From Pyrocephalus nanus (Eukaryota; Chordata; Aves; Passeriformes; Tyrannidae): a DNA stretch of 64,000 nt. Both the position numbers and the translations under genes were made by a program. Of the stretch, positions 1 through 12,299 are shown one piece after another. The stretch covers positions 24,320,001-24,384,000 of the forward strand of contig CM076270.1 in assembly GCA_038380795.1 (NCBI GenBank). The letters run 5' to 3'. The number at the start of each line of letters is the position of its first letter. The first letter of the stretch is position 1. The notes beneath the pieces were generated by a model that saw only the letters and a list, made by a program, of their open reading frames with translations, was not told the DNA's origin and ran no database searches.

Positions 1-2754
1 AAATTCCTCTTACACCCAGTTTAGAATAACACTTTATTTCCTTTAGAACAGCAAAACCAGATTCCTTTTCATTTGGATGGCCTTAATTCCTTCAGGCTCT
101 CCATTAGCAGAAGGACAGTTGTTTTAATAAAAAGAAGCACTCAAAGCCCCCTAGTATCATTGAGGTGACCAAGAGAAGAAAGATGAAGTTTTGGGCAAAG
201 CAGGAAAGAACCCAAGCTCCTGTTATGAGCTTGATCCACTGACAGGTGTGGCAGAAAAGGGGTTTTTGGATCAAATGTCTCAGGGTTGTATGAATGCTTT
301 GAGTGGGGAGAAATTGTAAAGGCCTCTCTTGTGTTTTGCTCTGCTGAATAATCACTGCCACGAGGCACTGACTTCTGAACCATTTTTATTTCAGACCGAG
401 CTTCACTGGTTAAACCTGAGTTCTCTCACAGAACTGTGAGAAGCTTCTCTGTGCTTCAGTTCCCTCTAATTTCCAAAATTAGAGTGTTATTTGCCTGCCT
501 CAAAGTATCTGTGTAGCAAACCGAGATCCTTTTAATACCGAAGCTCTGATGTATCCAACCAGCATAATGGCAAAGGTGTGAAACTGTTCCTGCAGAGGGT
601 TTGGGGGCTGACTCTAAAACTGTTCAAGTGACACATGTAAGGAGTGTCATGTTTTTGCTTTGAAAACACCGCCTCAAGGTGAGATAAGGATTACAAAAAA
701 AAGTGTCTGCAAAGTTCTTGGGATTCTTGAAGGTTTGGCTTTGCAAGTGAAAAGCGGATTTTAATTTTTTTTTTTTATAACAATTAGTATATAACTAGAT
801 AATTATTTACTCTCTACTGGTATAGAAGTAGTGATAACTAGTCCTGTGTTTGAGGAAGAGGAACTTACCAAGGTAAGTTCAAATGAGGATACTCAGCTTC
901 AGACAGCCTCTTCTAATCAGATTTTGCAATGTATTTATACACTACAGACTGAAGAGAAGTCCAGAGCAGGATTTCTGGAAGCCTCCAGGCACATTCTCTG
1001 AGTAGGATTAGGTGATTTTAGGTTTGACTCTAACCTTAGAAAATTGGGATATGCAGTTCAGTTGTGGCTTTAGAACAAGGTAACTTGACCTGAGTTGCTT
1101 GACCATCACAGTTGTCTTTGTAAATAATATTTTACCTGTTGTGAGCCAAAAATATGTCATATTAACCCTCAGTTTGAGTCTTAAACAAAAATATTTTGTC
1201 TAACACCTGGATGGGTTTGGAGCTTAGAGAGTTATAATGACTTGGCTGCTAAATGCTGTCTTGGTGACATTCAGTTGAGCATCCTTGGAAAATAGGATGT
1301 ACATGACCCACACAATTTATATTGATAACATACACTGAAAAAACGGTCTCCAGATATTCTCTGATAACACTTATTCAAATTTGTTGTTATTACTCCATGT
1401 CATTGGTGTAGATTAAGATAAAGCTATTTGCCAGGTGATCAAGGGAATTCACAGGTTTATTCCTCTACTAGAAATATGACTTTGTGATCTTGTAGGAACA
1501 GTCTTGACCCATAGCTTAAGGAAAGTATCTTTACGGAAAGGAAAAAGATAATTCCACTGAAATTGTGGTACCTCTGAAAACTTCACCCTGAATATGGTAC
1601 CTAGAATGTAACGTTTATCTAAACATATGAGTTCTTGTGGTTTAGACAATTTTTAATAGTCAGAATTGGTTTGGCACCAACTTTTTTTTTTTTTTTTTCT
1701 TCTTGGTCCAAGTAGTTTGCTGCTGTAAAGCAAGCAAGTCTTCTTTCCTTCCTCATTTGCAAGATCTAAGTTAGATTCTGTGCTTTGTTCTTTAATAAGC
1801 ACTGCTGACTTGAAGTAGAAGATTCAGTGAAGAGCTTTTGAAAGCTAATTTTCAAAAAAGGACATTAAGTATCCCTCCCTTTTGCTTTTCTGCTGTGAGA
1901 TATTGCCTAGGCTGCTGTTCCCATTGATCTGGATGGACAGATTGGCTCCCCTTGCAAGGATTAAGGATTTGGGCCTGTGAAAAGAGAGCAAATCATTTCA
2001 AGGGTAGCCCTTTCCCAACTTGCATTAAAGCTGCTCAGTATTTAAAGAAATTCTATAGAAATTGATTGTCCTCCTATATTCATCCAATAAGTACGAGTCT
2101 CGTTTTTTAGACAGTTTGTTTGTTGCAAAAGGCCAAATAATTCAGATGTATCTCTCTGCTTCTATTTCTCTGCCTGTAAAAAAAAAAAAAAATTGCTTAA
2201 ATTTTATTTTACCTTTTGTTTATGGCAGCACAAGTGCCCTGTTCAAAGAAGAAAATGGACTGTTAGGTTCTGAGAGGTTGAGTCTATGAGAACCAATATA
2301 CACTCACTGCATCATAAAGAGAACAGAGTGAATAAATCCTGTATAAAAATAATTTCTAAGTGTAGATTAAGATGTAAAGCTTTTAACTCTTTCTCACTGT
2401 AGAATAATTCAGGCCATCTACCCATTTTTAAAGAAAATATTTCAGAGATGTGGAAAGGGGTATAGGATTAAATTTTTGTGGGATCTCCTTGAGAAAAATA
2501 ATTTAAGATTTTCCTAAGATGTGAATATGGGATATAATTACCCTTTCTTGTGGTGTATTTTCTCAAATCATGAAGCAATATGTTCTGACCTAAGCTTTCT
2601 TTATTCAAAATTTGCAATATATTTAAGGGAAAGGGGTATATAACTGAATTTGCAGGTAGTAGTTTCTGTGAGAAAAGTAATCCCAAACAACAAAATTCAA
2701 ACAGGCAAAACAGAGAACAAAAAGCATGAGGAACCCCTTCCAGTCCCGTTAGTC

Positions 2755-2776
2755 ATTCAATACCCATTCAATACCC
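2755..2776. repeat. Tandem repeat, 11-bp unit, two copies
   Basis: ATTCAATACCC is repeated exactly twice in AT-rich noncoding sequence. Confidence 0.9.
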
Positions 2777-3240
2777 ATAAATATAAACACTTTGATACTT
2801 TATAGGGAACTCTAACTGAGTCCTGAGTGCTCTTTGATGTCATCACTTCATGGATATTCGAGTCATTTACAATATTGGTTGCCTCATGTGGATCTCAAAT
2901 TATTTCAACAAATGGCATTTGTGCAGCAAAACTTGATACAGAGTTAAAAAGAAAAACACCTCAACCTCGAACAGGTTAAGAGTATTATTAGTAGGGGCAA
3001 CATTCTTCTTTGTTTTCAGTCTGATGGATGTTTTAAGATAATGCTGAATTTATGACATCAGTTACATTGACAGTCCTTTGTGCATCTCTGGTAACACTGA
3101 AAAGCTCGTGTCTGTAGATTTATTGCTCTGATTGTTAGGGAAAATTATTCACTCAGATGTTACATAGACTCAGCAAGGTGGAAAAAATGTTCACATGTTC
3201 CTACACTCCAGGGACTCCAGGGAAACATTTTTCATTTTTC

Positions 3241-3334
3241 AAAAAATCAAAACCAAAATGAAAAAGAACGAAACAAAACAAAACACACAAACAAAAAATC
3301 CCCACAATAAAACCAAACAAACCAGAAAATAAAG
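3241..3334. repeat. A/C-rich low-complexity tract
   Basis: A-rich sequence punctuated by C (AAACAAAACAAAACACACAA, ACCAAACAAACC). It is one of only three long A/C-rich tracts in the window, against about ten G/T-rich ones. No poly-A retroposon body is recognisable beside it. Confidence 0.9.
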
Positions 3335-5280
3335 TAGGCTCAGGTTCAACAGGCAGTCTGTTTATTTGTTAAACAAGAACTAGTACTTGTTGGCAATAGG
3401 ACAAAATATTTCTGTCATGTAGAGAGAAGGAAACACAATTATTACCAAAAGTAAAACTTGTATGACTTAGAAAATTGCTGCTTGGTTCTAGATGTCTTCC
3501 TGCAGTATAATTCAACAGAAAGGAAGTGTGGGGATAGGGAAGGGTGGTGGTGACCTACAGTGTAGGAAGATTTTCATGAGATGAAGGTACTGAAAGGAGT
3601 GGGGTTGGTTAGATTTGGAGAGAACTTCAAGCAGCTCTTCAAAATAAGCTCTTGAGAGCTAACAATCCAGGCTCCCTGCGTGTGCAAAAGGAGAAAGCTC
3701 TCGAGGCTTTTGTTAAGAACTAAAGAGTGTTGGTGAAATGGAATGGAATTCTTTGAAAAGCTCTAGCAACCTTTTTAACATTTAATTCTGGGTAGACTTG
3801 TGGAATGATTGTTGTTGTCAGAGTAGATCATCAAACCTTTCTTGCAGGATTTCTACAGAAATAATAGACAATTAGACTTTCAGTAAATGGTGCTTGTAGC
3901 CCAACAGCGTCTTTCAATTTTTGAACCTCTGTTAATTCTAAAAAATATTGTCTAGAATTAAAAAGCTGAACTGATGATGAACCTTTTACAGCCTTGAGTA
4001 AGTGGTCCGGTACCATCAGTTCCTTCTTTAGCTAAATATGTTCAGAACTGGAATTTCTTTTGTTCTTTTTAAAAATGTAGGCTGTTTTATGATGTCAAAT
4101 AATTATTGTAGCACTTTTGCTAAGGTTTAGGAATTTCAGTAACATGGACCTCCTACGTCACTTGGGTGCTGTAAAGATGTTTCTAGACTACTTCTGCTTT
4201 TTGTAAGATTAAAAAATATACTTTTCAATGTACATTACATTCAAAAATCATCCCATTTACATTTTAATTGTTGTGTGAAAAGAAGTGCTTTTATGTCACA
4301 AAGTACATATGAAAACAAATTTATCTTTTCCCCTAAAGGACCATATTTGACAAAGCATAGAAATAGTTTTACTTTCGGCAGAAGTATGCATATGATGTGT
4401 TTTTAACCCGTTCTAAAATAGAAATTCTGTTTCCATTGAGTCAACTGGAAGATTCTTGGAGGTTTAAGTCTACTTAGGAAATAGCAATGAAATTTGAATA
4501 TGCTCAGCTGGAAGAGAGAAACTCTTCCAGGCAGCTCAGGTTTCTGTGAGGCAGCTCACATTTCTGGGTGATTATTTGCAGGTTCAGTAGTTTGGGTGCA
4601 CTTTTTTGCCACGCCCTGGAAGTGGAATACTCAGAAACCAACTCCAGTGTCAATGTTTCCTTCCAAAACACCACTTATGCTAAAACACCTGCTCTGCCAT
4701 GGGCTCTCTGGAGCCTCTAATTTACAGCATAAAATATCATTATTTTTAACAGAGCAGAAGGATTTCTTACATTAGCCCTTCCTTAGATTTTTTTTTTTTA
4801 ATATCATATTGAACATTTATAGCTGAATGTGCTCCTTCAAGCATTTCCATTTCATCCCCTCGTTTTTCCCATTTGTAGTGCATAAGAGTCCAATTCAGCA
4901 TCAAATTTCTCTTCCATGGGTTTAATAGCACTTAGTTTGGTACTTAGGGAGATTCCAGAGGTAGAACCAATCTCTGCCAGCTTCCCCAGGGTGGGAATTG
5001 CAGGGCGTGGGAGAAAAGATGGAGCTCCTGAGGGAGAACTCCCTGGAGTGATCTCCCTATCCTCCTCTCCAAAGCATATTAACAATCATTTCTGAGGCAT
5101 CACAGCTGTATTTGGAGGGGTTTTTTTTCCTGAAAAATAAAAGATCAGATCTAGTGCAAAGTCTCTTAAGCTAAAAGCTTTGCCCTCCAAAATCTCACTG
5201 CTCAACGTCTCATCTGGGCTTGCAATTATGGAGAACTTCAGTGAAGTTAATATAATGCCACTGTGTCTGACTGTTCACAG

Positions 5281-5370
5281 TGGTGGAGTTCGAATTAGAA
5301 AATTACACTATTGAAGAAGAACAGCCCTTTTCCACAGCTGTGAAATTATTAACTCCCAGAAAATGGCAGA
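5281..5370 (+). other. Candidate exon, unidentified
   Basis: A good acceptor (CTGTGTCTGACTGTTCACAG ending at 5280) opens a frame reading VEFELENYTIEEEQPFSTAV then KLLTPRKWQS. The composition is protein-like and acidic. The only nearby donor is weak (GCAGA|GTACTT), and the frame runs on into an AT-rich tail to 5528. No known family is recognised, so it may be coincidence. Confidence 0.12.
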
Positions 5371-8300
5371 GTACTTTTTTTTATTATTTTCCAGCTTTTA
5401 AATTAATACCATCACTGTTGATTAAACTCAAGGTCACACGAATTTCTACAGAAAATGGTCTCTGGTTCTTTGGTTGCTGGTTACTGTGGCAACATAATTC
5501 ATATCAGAAAAGCTTAATTTTATTGTGAAAGTTAGTGATGCTTTTAGCACCATAACCCCTGACAGTTTGTTTTGAAATTAACTTTTATCCTTTTTCTACA
5601 GTACAGCGTGCTGAGAAATTTTTTTCCTCTAAGGAAACATAAACGTTTGAGAGAAGTTATTAATAAAACGTTTGGGTTGATGGCTTATCACCACTTGTAA
5701 AACACTGAATGTATGTTCAGCAGCTGTCATTTCCTGCAACCTCGATAATATAGTGGGGGAAGTGTTCCCTGCTGGAGCTTTCCTCCTTCTGAAATGAGCT
5801 GGATGTTGTTCACAAGCATAAAACCTAAAACAAACAACCCCCTGCCCCAGTTATCATGCATGCATTTACAGACAGATAGGCATATCCTTCAAGTACTAGG
5901 TGATATTTATATTTGTTTTATTTTGAAACTCTAAGGGTGAGATCTTAACTAACAGTCACTGCCAGCACGGAACCTCTGCTCCTCGAGCACTTTCTCTGAT
6001 TTCATGGGGCAACTGCAGTAACAAGGAATGAACTCTGAGAAAAGGAAATGTTTCTATTCATTGTACTGAAGTTCTTCCCCTGCAGGTTTTGATGGCTTTT
6101 TCGAAATGTGTCACTTGCTGACAGTAGGTAAATGAAAGCAGGTTCATGCATGTTGGTTTTCCTGAAAGTAAGGGTAAAACTCAGTAGAAGTTGCTGTTTT
6201 CTCTGTACTTCAAAGCAAACTTGGCATGATATTGTATTGACACTTATGTTACACAACCGTAATTTTGTTCAATCAGGACAGTTCCTGCACTGTTATTTTT
6301 TGGGGCAGTTACTGCTCTTACTTGTATATCTTTGATATATCTTTGAAATCCTCCCACACCTCCCTGAGCTCCATCTCATGTGGTGAGTTTGCAGTCTTAC
6401 TGAGCCACTCAGTTCTGCTAATGCTGACTGTGTTGGGAAGGGCTGTGATGGGAACACTGTAAAGAACACAAAGGGTGCTTTTCTATTGTTTTCTCATAAT
6501 AATGTGCAGTGAGAAAGTGAGATGTGTTCCTAAGTGAGCGAGACTGGCAAAAAATGCAAAGTAAAGGATTTATACTCCTCCCTCCAAGACAAATACACTG
6601 TGTCATCAGAGTTGTTCCTTGGAAGGACAAGGCTAAGACTCTTCTCACTGGAACTTTAGATTAGTCTGAAGTCCTTTGTGGTTGAGATCCACACTGCAGA
6701 TCACTGGTGCAATCAGTCAGAACTGTGATTCACGGGGTGTTTGATGGAAACTCTACAATCACCCTTCTGTACAGCACAACTGGAAGTCTGGACAAGTTGT
6801 CTGCCTCTTTTGTCAGGAGATGAAGTATGAGGAGGCAGCTGTCAGCAGCTGGTAATGAGATGCACTGATAGAGCTGTGTGATTACTTTTAGCCACCTTTT
6901 ATCTGTAGCAAAACACAGTGGGAGCTGAGTTACCATTATGCTAAATTAGAGAAGAATTTTTATATAATTGTTTATTCAGACCTGTCAGATATAAGTTAAA
7001 TGATATGATGTAGGCCCACAGATGTTTGCTCTCCGTGTGGCCATCCAGTGGAAACACAATCTTTGCCACAGTCAGCATTACCAAGTTTCATGATGACTTC
7101 AAAGGCAGCCCACGACAATGTGTGTTCCCCAATTGCAGTCTGATGCTGAAGTCACGACACAAAGAGAGGGAGGTCAGTGATTTCTGACTCAAATTTGCCA
7201 TTACTTTGGTCTGCTTCACTAGGTCAGTGATGAAAAAGGGGTGGGTATGCAAAATATTTACAGTGCTAACTTCAAGCACCTAATTTAAACTTAAACCTGA
7301 TTTCAATCTAACTTAAAATGTCAGGATTGATGGACTTTTCATGTGCTCAAATACATAATACAGCTTTAGAGTCAAAGTAAATAAAGATTCTAATTATTGG
7401 TATACTAATATTCTTTAGAAAAATTTCTTAAAAACCTCCTGAACAGTGTTCTAGAGAAGAAAGCAAGGCAGAAATATATAAATATATATGTAAAACAATC
7501 TTGTTGTGTTCTGGAAAGCTGGTAGTACAGAAACACAAGCCCTATTGATGTTTGCTATTGATCAGACTGTTTGTAGACAGGTCTTCCTAGTTTTTCTCCC
7601 TATTTCTTCCTTACTCCAGTGAAATATTAATAGTGATCTCCTTTACTACACCAAAATACAGAAACAAAGTGTAAATTGTATGGTTACAAATTTTTTAACA
7701 TGACATTATTGAACAATCAGATTACTTTAAGGAATGCATAATTCATTGTCTGGGTCACATTTCTGGATACTGAGAAAATTCCATTAATCTTCCTTTTCTG
7801 GCTAATTGGGGTTTCTGTGCCCTTTTCATGAAGGACTTTCCTCTTCATAAATCTTGTACTTCCAGGACTTATGTTGCATTGCTTTTATTGTTATTGTATC
7901 ACTGTTTCAGTAGTTCAGATTTAGAGCTGCCGACATAACTGCCAAGGGGATTTACAACCCACTGTTATGGCAGCATTTTATAGCTCCCCCTGTGCTGCAG
8001 ATCCTCTGGAGACTGAACAATTATCCTGTGGCTTCAGTTTAAAAATACAATTTCTGTCGGTACCAGGAAATTCTGCAGTATCTGTTGCCCACAACAGCTT
8101 TTTACTTGTTTTGGATGGAATTCTGAGCTTCCAGCAATAATGGTTTGCTGCTAAACTAGAAGTTAATTATTGAAATGCACTTCTCCCCTCCATGCCCATC
8201 TTCCCTGCCCACTGTGGCTCATGGCACTGCTGCCCCTTTCCAGCTTCTACATTCCAGAACCTGAGAGTAGTAATTGAAAAGCTAAACAAGAAAACACATT

Positions 8301-8445
8301 ATTTCCTTCCCCCCTTTTTTAAGGGTTTCTACAGAGAATACTGAAACCAAAACTCTGCTTTGTCAGGGGTCATCTATCACAATCTTCATTTTTTTTACCA
8401 ATATCCTTCACTTTCCTGACGTGTTTACTTCTCCAGCTTTCTTTA

Positions 8446-8472
8446 TCTTCCCTTCCCTCCCCTCCCTTCCCC
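8446..8472 (-). promoter_or_regulatory. G-quadruplex motif and pyrimidine mirror repeat
   Basis: The plus strand is 27 consecutive pyrimidines. Positions 8450-8471 form a perfect mirror repeat with half CCCTTCCCTCC, which meets the sequence requirement for intramolecular triplex (H-DNA). The minus strand has five G runs of at least three with 1-2 nt loops (GGGGAAGGGAGGGGAGGG...), a canonical G-quadruplex motif. A regulatory role is inference only. Confidence 0.75.
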
Positions 8473-9749
8473 AAATTCACCCATAACCTTTTTCTCATCA
8501 CTGTTGCTAACCTGAAAAATCTGATATCCCCTTTCACAGAGGAAATATCCATGTGGTTTATCTCTTGTACCTTGAAAAATATTTACTGCTAAGTGTTCTC
8601 CTTGATATGCAGTTCACCTGCTGGTTTTCCTGATGCAATCTCTCTTTGATAAATTCTCACTGAATGGGTTTCCAGCTCAACATCTCATTAGTGGATTCAT
8701 GTGTGGGGGTGTGCATGTGCAGTCGAGTTCTGTGAAGATCAAGGAAAGTAAAAAAAGGAGGTAAAATATTGACCTCTTCCTGTTTCTGTAAATTACTATT
8801 TTTAGTACTCATTTGTGTGTATGGTAAATGTATATACACTTATAAAATAAGTGAGAATTGCAATTATAGTGCAAAAAGTAGTAGTTAAGAAAGAGAACAT
8901 TTTGTTATGAGCAGGGGGATTAATGAGGGCTTCCTATGGATTGATGTCCTTTGTGTCCTCAATCCTCTCTTCTGCCTGCATCGCTCCCAGTTCCTTCCCA
9001 AGTCTCCTGTGCTGATGCCCGTGGCAGGAAACAGCACTTTGTGCAAAGTTCCCTTGCAGCTGCTGAGGAGCAGTGTGTGATGGCTGGGTCCTGTCTTTCC
9101 CTCTCTTAGAGTGCTAATTTGTTCCTTTCCTGCACAGCTGCTGATCCCCAGAATGTGTTTTAGTGCTTCAGACTTTTATCTGTCTTTCAAATTTGTCCTC
9201 AGCTGGCCACTATTTGCTGTAGGAAAGGCAATTTAGCAGAAATGTAGCATTTTTAAATGTGTCTTGCTCCTTACGTACCAAACCAAAAATGAGACCAAAT
9301 TAAAATATGCAGTTTTTGTAGAATAAAGTGTTTTGGGAGCTTCAGTTATTATTCCAGAAGTCTTTTACTTAGTGCTGTGCTTCTCACTGAACCTACTGAG
9401 TAAATAAAGTACTTTTAATAAATAAAATTACTAAGCATCCTTAGTAAAAAGACATTCAACTCTAAGTATTGAACTAACAGATATTGTTTTATTAACATTA
9501 TGATGAAGGTCTTGAACTCAATAGAGGTACTGCTCTTATGGCAAATCATGACTTTCCATATTTTCCATCACACCTAACATTTCTGCATTCCAGACATGGT
9601 CATTTTCTTTCTCCAGCTCAGAGGAACTAAGAATTTCATCCCTCTCCCTGATCCCTCTTTCCTGGTGTTCATTTTTCTTTCTCTTCCCACCATCCCCAAC
9701 ATCTACACACATGACAGTTGTCCCCACTGCTACCAGACCAAATAAGCCA

Positions 9750-9771
9750 AGGTTTTCCATATGGAAAACCT
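9750..9771. repeat. 22-bp perfect palindrome
   Basis: The half-site is AGGTTTTCCAT, followed directly by its exact reverse complement, with no spacer. The centre is CATATG, an E-box hexamer, flanked by symmetric A/T-rich arms. A perfect 22-bp inverted repeat is expected well under once in 64 kb of random sequence. It could form a cruciform or bind a dimeric factor; no function is shown. Confidence 0.9.
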
Positions 9772-11520
9772 ATGCACTTTAATAAATATTCAAAAAATGA
9801 CAGCCCAGTATTGTTAAATACCCAGTCTTTAAATGGTATTGAATCATGCAATCAGGAGTTGTGTAATAATCCCTCTAAAGTATTTACTCAGTACCTGAAT
9901 GGTTCCCAAATGCCATCTCTCAGCTGAATCAGTAAACGTGGTGCTTTGTGTGTGCCAAGTAGCTGGATGACAGAATATAAATATTGTATAATAAAATGTT
10001 ACTCTCCCAAGAGCCCAGACAGACATAGTGTAGAAATGGAACTCTTAAGGGAGCATAAAGGTTCACTAGCTGAGTGCTTGCCTCTATTTGCTATTTCAAA
10101 TAAATAACATTAAAATATAAGCCCTGAATCCATATAAAAATAGCCTTGAAATGGTAAAAGGAGTTTGCAATATTAATGGATTAGAAATAATTCATCACTC
10201 TAGCACATTTCTGAGTGCTGTGTCAATTTATTTAAGCTGTTTTGGTGCCTAAGGTTCTCTAAATCATTGTAACTATTGTAACTTATTTTGAAGAGAGCTT
10301 TGATTAACATTAAATAAGGGCAAGGGATTTCAAGGTGTTTACTAGATTATTCATAGTTAAACATAACTATAAATATAAAAATTGAAAGAGTGAAAGGGAG
10401 AGGAATAGGGTAAAATGCTCTGGAGAAAATCTTTAGAAGTATGGAGACAAATACATTTGAAGGCCTAGACCCTTGTGGTTTTGAAGTCACAAGAATCCCT
10501 TTGAAGAAATGACCAGAAAGGTCATTTACTAAGGATTTTAACTCGGGGACCATAAAGGAAGATGCTGAGACACTGAGGGTACATTGTTGAATCATTTTTA
10601 GTTGTTAATTAATGAGATTCTGGCTGATGTGGGTAACTGATGAATCTCTACTGTAATTAATAGTAAACATGAAAGGCAGGCATTTCTGACAGTGGAGGGT
10701 GAAAGGTGTGTGTGACTTTCCAGCTGTTTATTCAAACATGACATTTGAATCTTGATGCTGATGTAAAAATTGTTTGGCTCAGAAGATCTGGGAGATCAGA
10801 GATTCCAAGGTTTATCCACTGCCAGCCTTTGAAGAGGCCTTCCAAAATGTAGTCTCCTCACCCTCCCATTTCTGTCTGTGTGCCCATCATAGTAATAATA
10901 TTTTTTAATTTCATTATATCTGGAATTTTAGCCTTGAGGAATTTCAGTCTTTTCTGAAGCCCTGAATTGAGGCTTGTATTGCAAGCAGGGAACTGCTGTC
11001 AGATTCTGCTGTTTGGTGATTACTTCCAGAGGCAGGGTCTTTTCTCAGCATCCTGCTGGATGAATAGTCAGAGGTTTGCTGTCCCACTAGTTATGTTGGG
11101 CTGTTGGCAACACCTCTTCACATGCACCTCTTTGCTATCTTCTTATCATCACTGCAGAAATAAGTTAATAATCTTGTCCATGAATATCTGGAAGAAGAAG
11201 AACTTTTGAGATATCCTCTGGATCAGGTCCTAAAGAGCGAAGGGAATCCAACAGAAATTAAAGAAATGCCAAAGCAGCAGGTGCAGCTTGATCCAGGGTG
11301 TCTGGTCACACAGGAGTGCTCACTGGGATATCTCAGGCAGCTTCCTGCTCTCTCTGGTCCATCTGTCCATCCCTGGTGGGTGAAATAGGCTGCTGGAATT
11401 CCCAGGCAGGCTGCAGACAAGCTCCACTGTGCCTGAGTGTGTGGGATCACAGGGCATATTGGTGGTTTTGGACATAGGGTTATTATGGTATCCAATATCT
11501 AATACTTCTGTTTTTCACTT

Positions 11521-11605
11521 CCAGGCTTCTGTAATGGCAATGATAACGTGTTCGCAGTTCCTTACCAAATCTGCAATATGAAGTTTATTTTTTAGGTATT
11601 GAATC
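11521..11605 (-). mobile_element. Possible CR1-type endonuclease remnant
   Basis: On the minus strand the frame ends ...NKLHIADLVRNCEHVIIAIT EAWK before a stop. This resembles the start of the APE endonuclease domain in CR1 LINEs (family form NKxEELExLVxxxxYDIIxITETWW). The open frame extends upstream to 11862 (115 codons from its first possible start) but shows no further recognisable similarity, and nothing LINE-like follows the stop. The match is short, so the assignment is tentative. Confidence 0.35.
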
Positions 11606-11988
11606 TCCCTTTTTCCCCAGCATTTGCTTTCAGTTCTTGAGAGTCTCCTTTTATTTTGCAGCTTGGTATCATAGCCAGTCTTCTGCATAAGCCAAATCTC
11701 CATGACCTCAATTACATCATACTTCTTTTTAACCACTCGTGTTGTGGCTAAAAAAAACCCTGCTAATTTGTTCCTTCTGCTGCTTCTATTTTTGTAGAAA
11801 GAATTGACTTGCACAGGACTCGTGCTTTCTCCTCTGCTCCCCTCACCATTTCTCCAACTCACTTGCTCCCTACTGCCTGGGAGAGAGATTCTGCTTTTTA
11901 ATTCCTCTTTTAGTTTTATCCAAGATTTAACACTTGACAGTCTCTACAGTTTTCCATAAGAAAAAAAAAAAAGAATATATTACCTCTA

Positions 11989-12050
11989 TGTTTTTGTTTG
12001 GTTGATTTTTTGTTGTTTGTTTGTTTGTTTGATTTTGTGGTTTGGGTTAT
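11989..12050. repeat. G/T-rich tract with (TTTG)n
   Basis: Contains TTGTTTGTTTGTTTG and flanking G/T sequence with two A interruptions. Low complexity, no gene. Confidence 0.9.
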
Positions 12051-12299
12051 TTTAAGAAAAAAAGGAAAAATTAATCACTTTCTGAAAGGTCTGAATATGG
12101 AGTTCAGTTAATTTATATTTCCATTATTGTTGCTTGTTTTTCCCCTAATTTTCCCTCCATGATAATTTATTTGCCCTTTCCTTCGTATTTTGTTATTAAC
12201 TCTTATTTGGTTATTTTTAATCGTGTAAAAAAACCCTTGTAGCACTTGAAATGAAACAGTTTCAGGGAGGAAAAAAAAAAAAAAAAAGGGGGAAAAAAT

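Larger units (their letters stand above)
1..8445. other. Noncoding, AT-rich unique sequence
   Basis: No gene is supported. The stretch holds short chance ORFs, T runs at 765-776 and 1682-1698, an A run at 2178-2192, an A/C tract near 3.3 kb, and an imperfect palindrome AACTTACC-AA-GGTAAGTT at 862-879. A CpG-retaining unique patch lies at about 5630-5770 (two AAACGTTTG copies), and the weak exon candidate sits at 5281-5370. Nothing else stands out. Confidence 0.6.
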
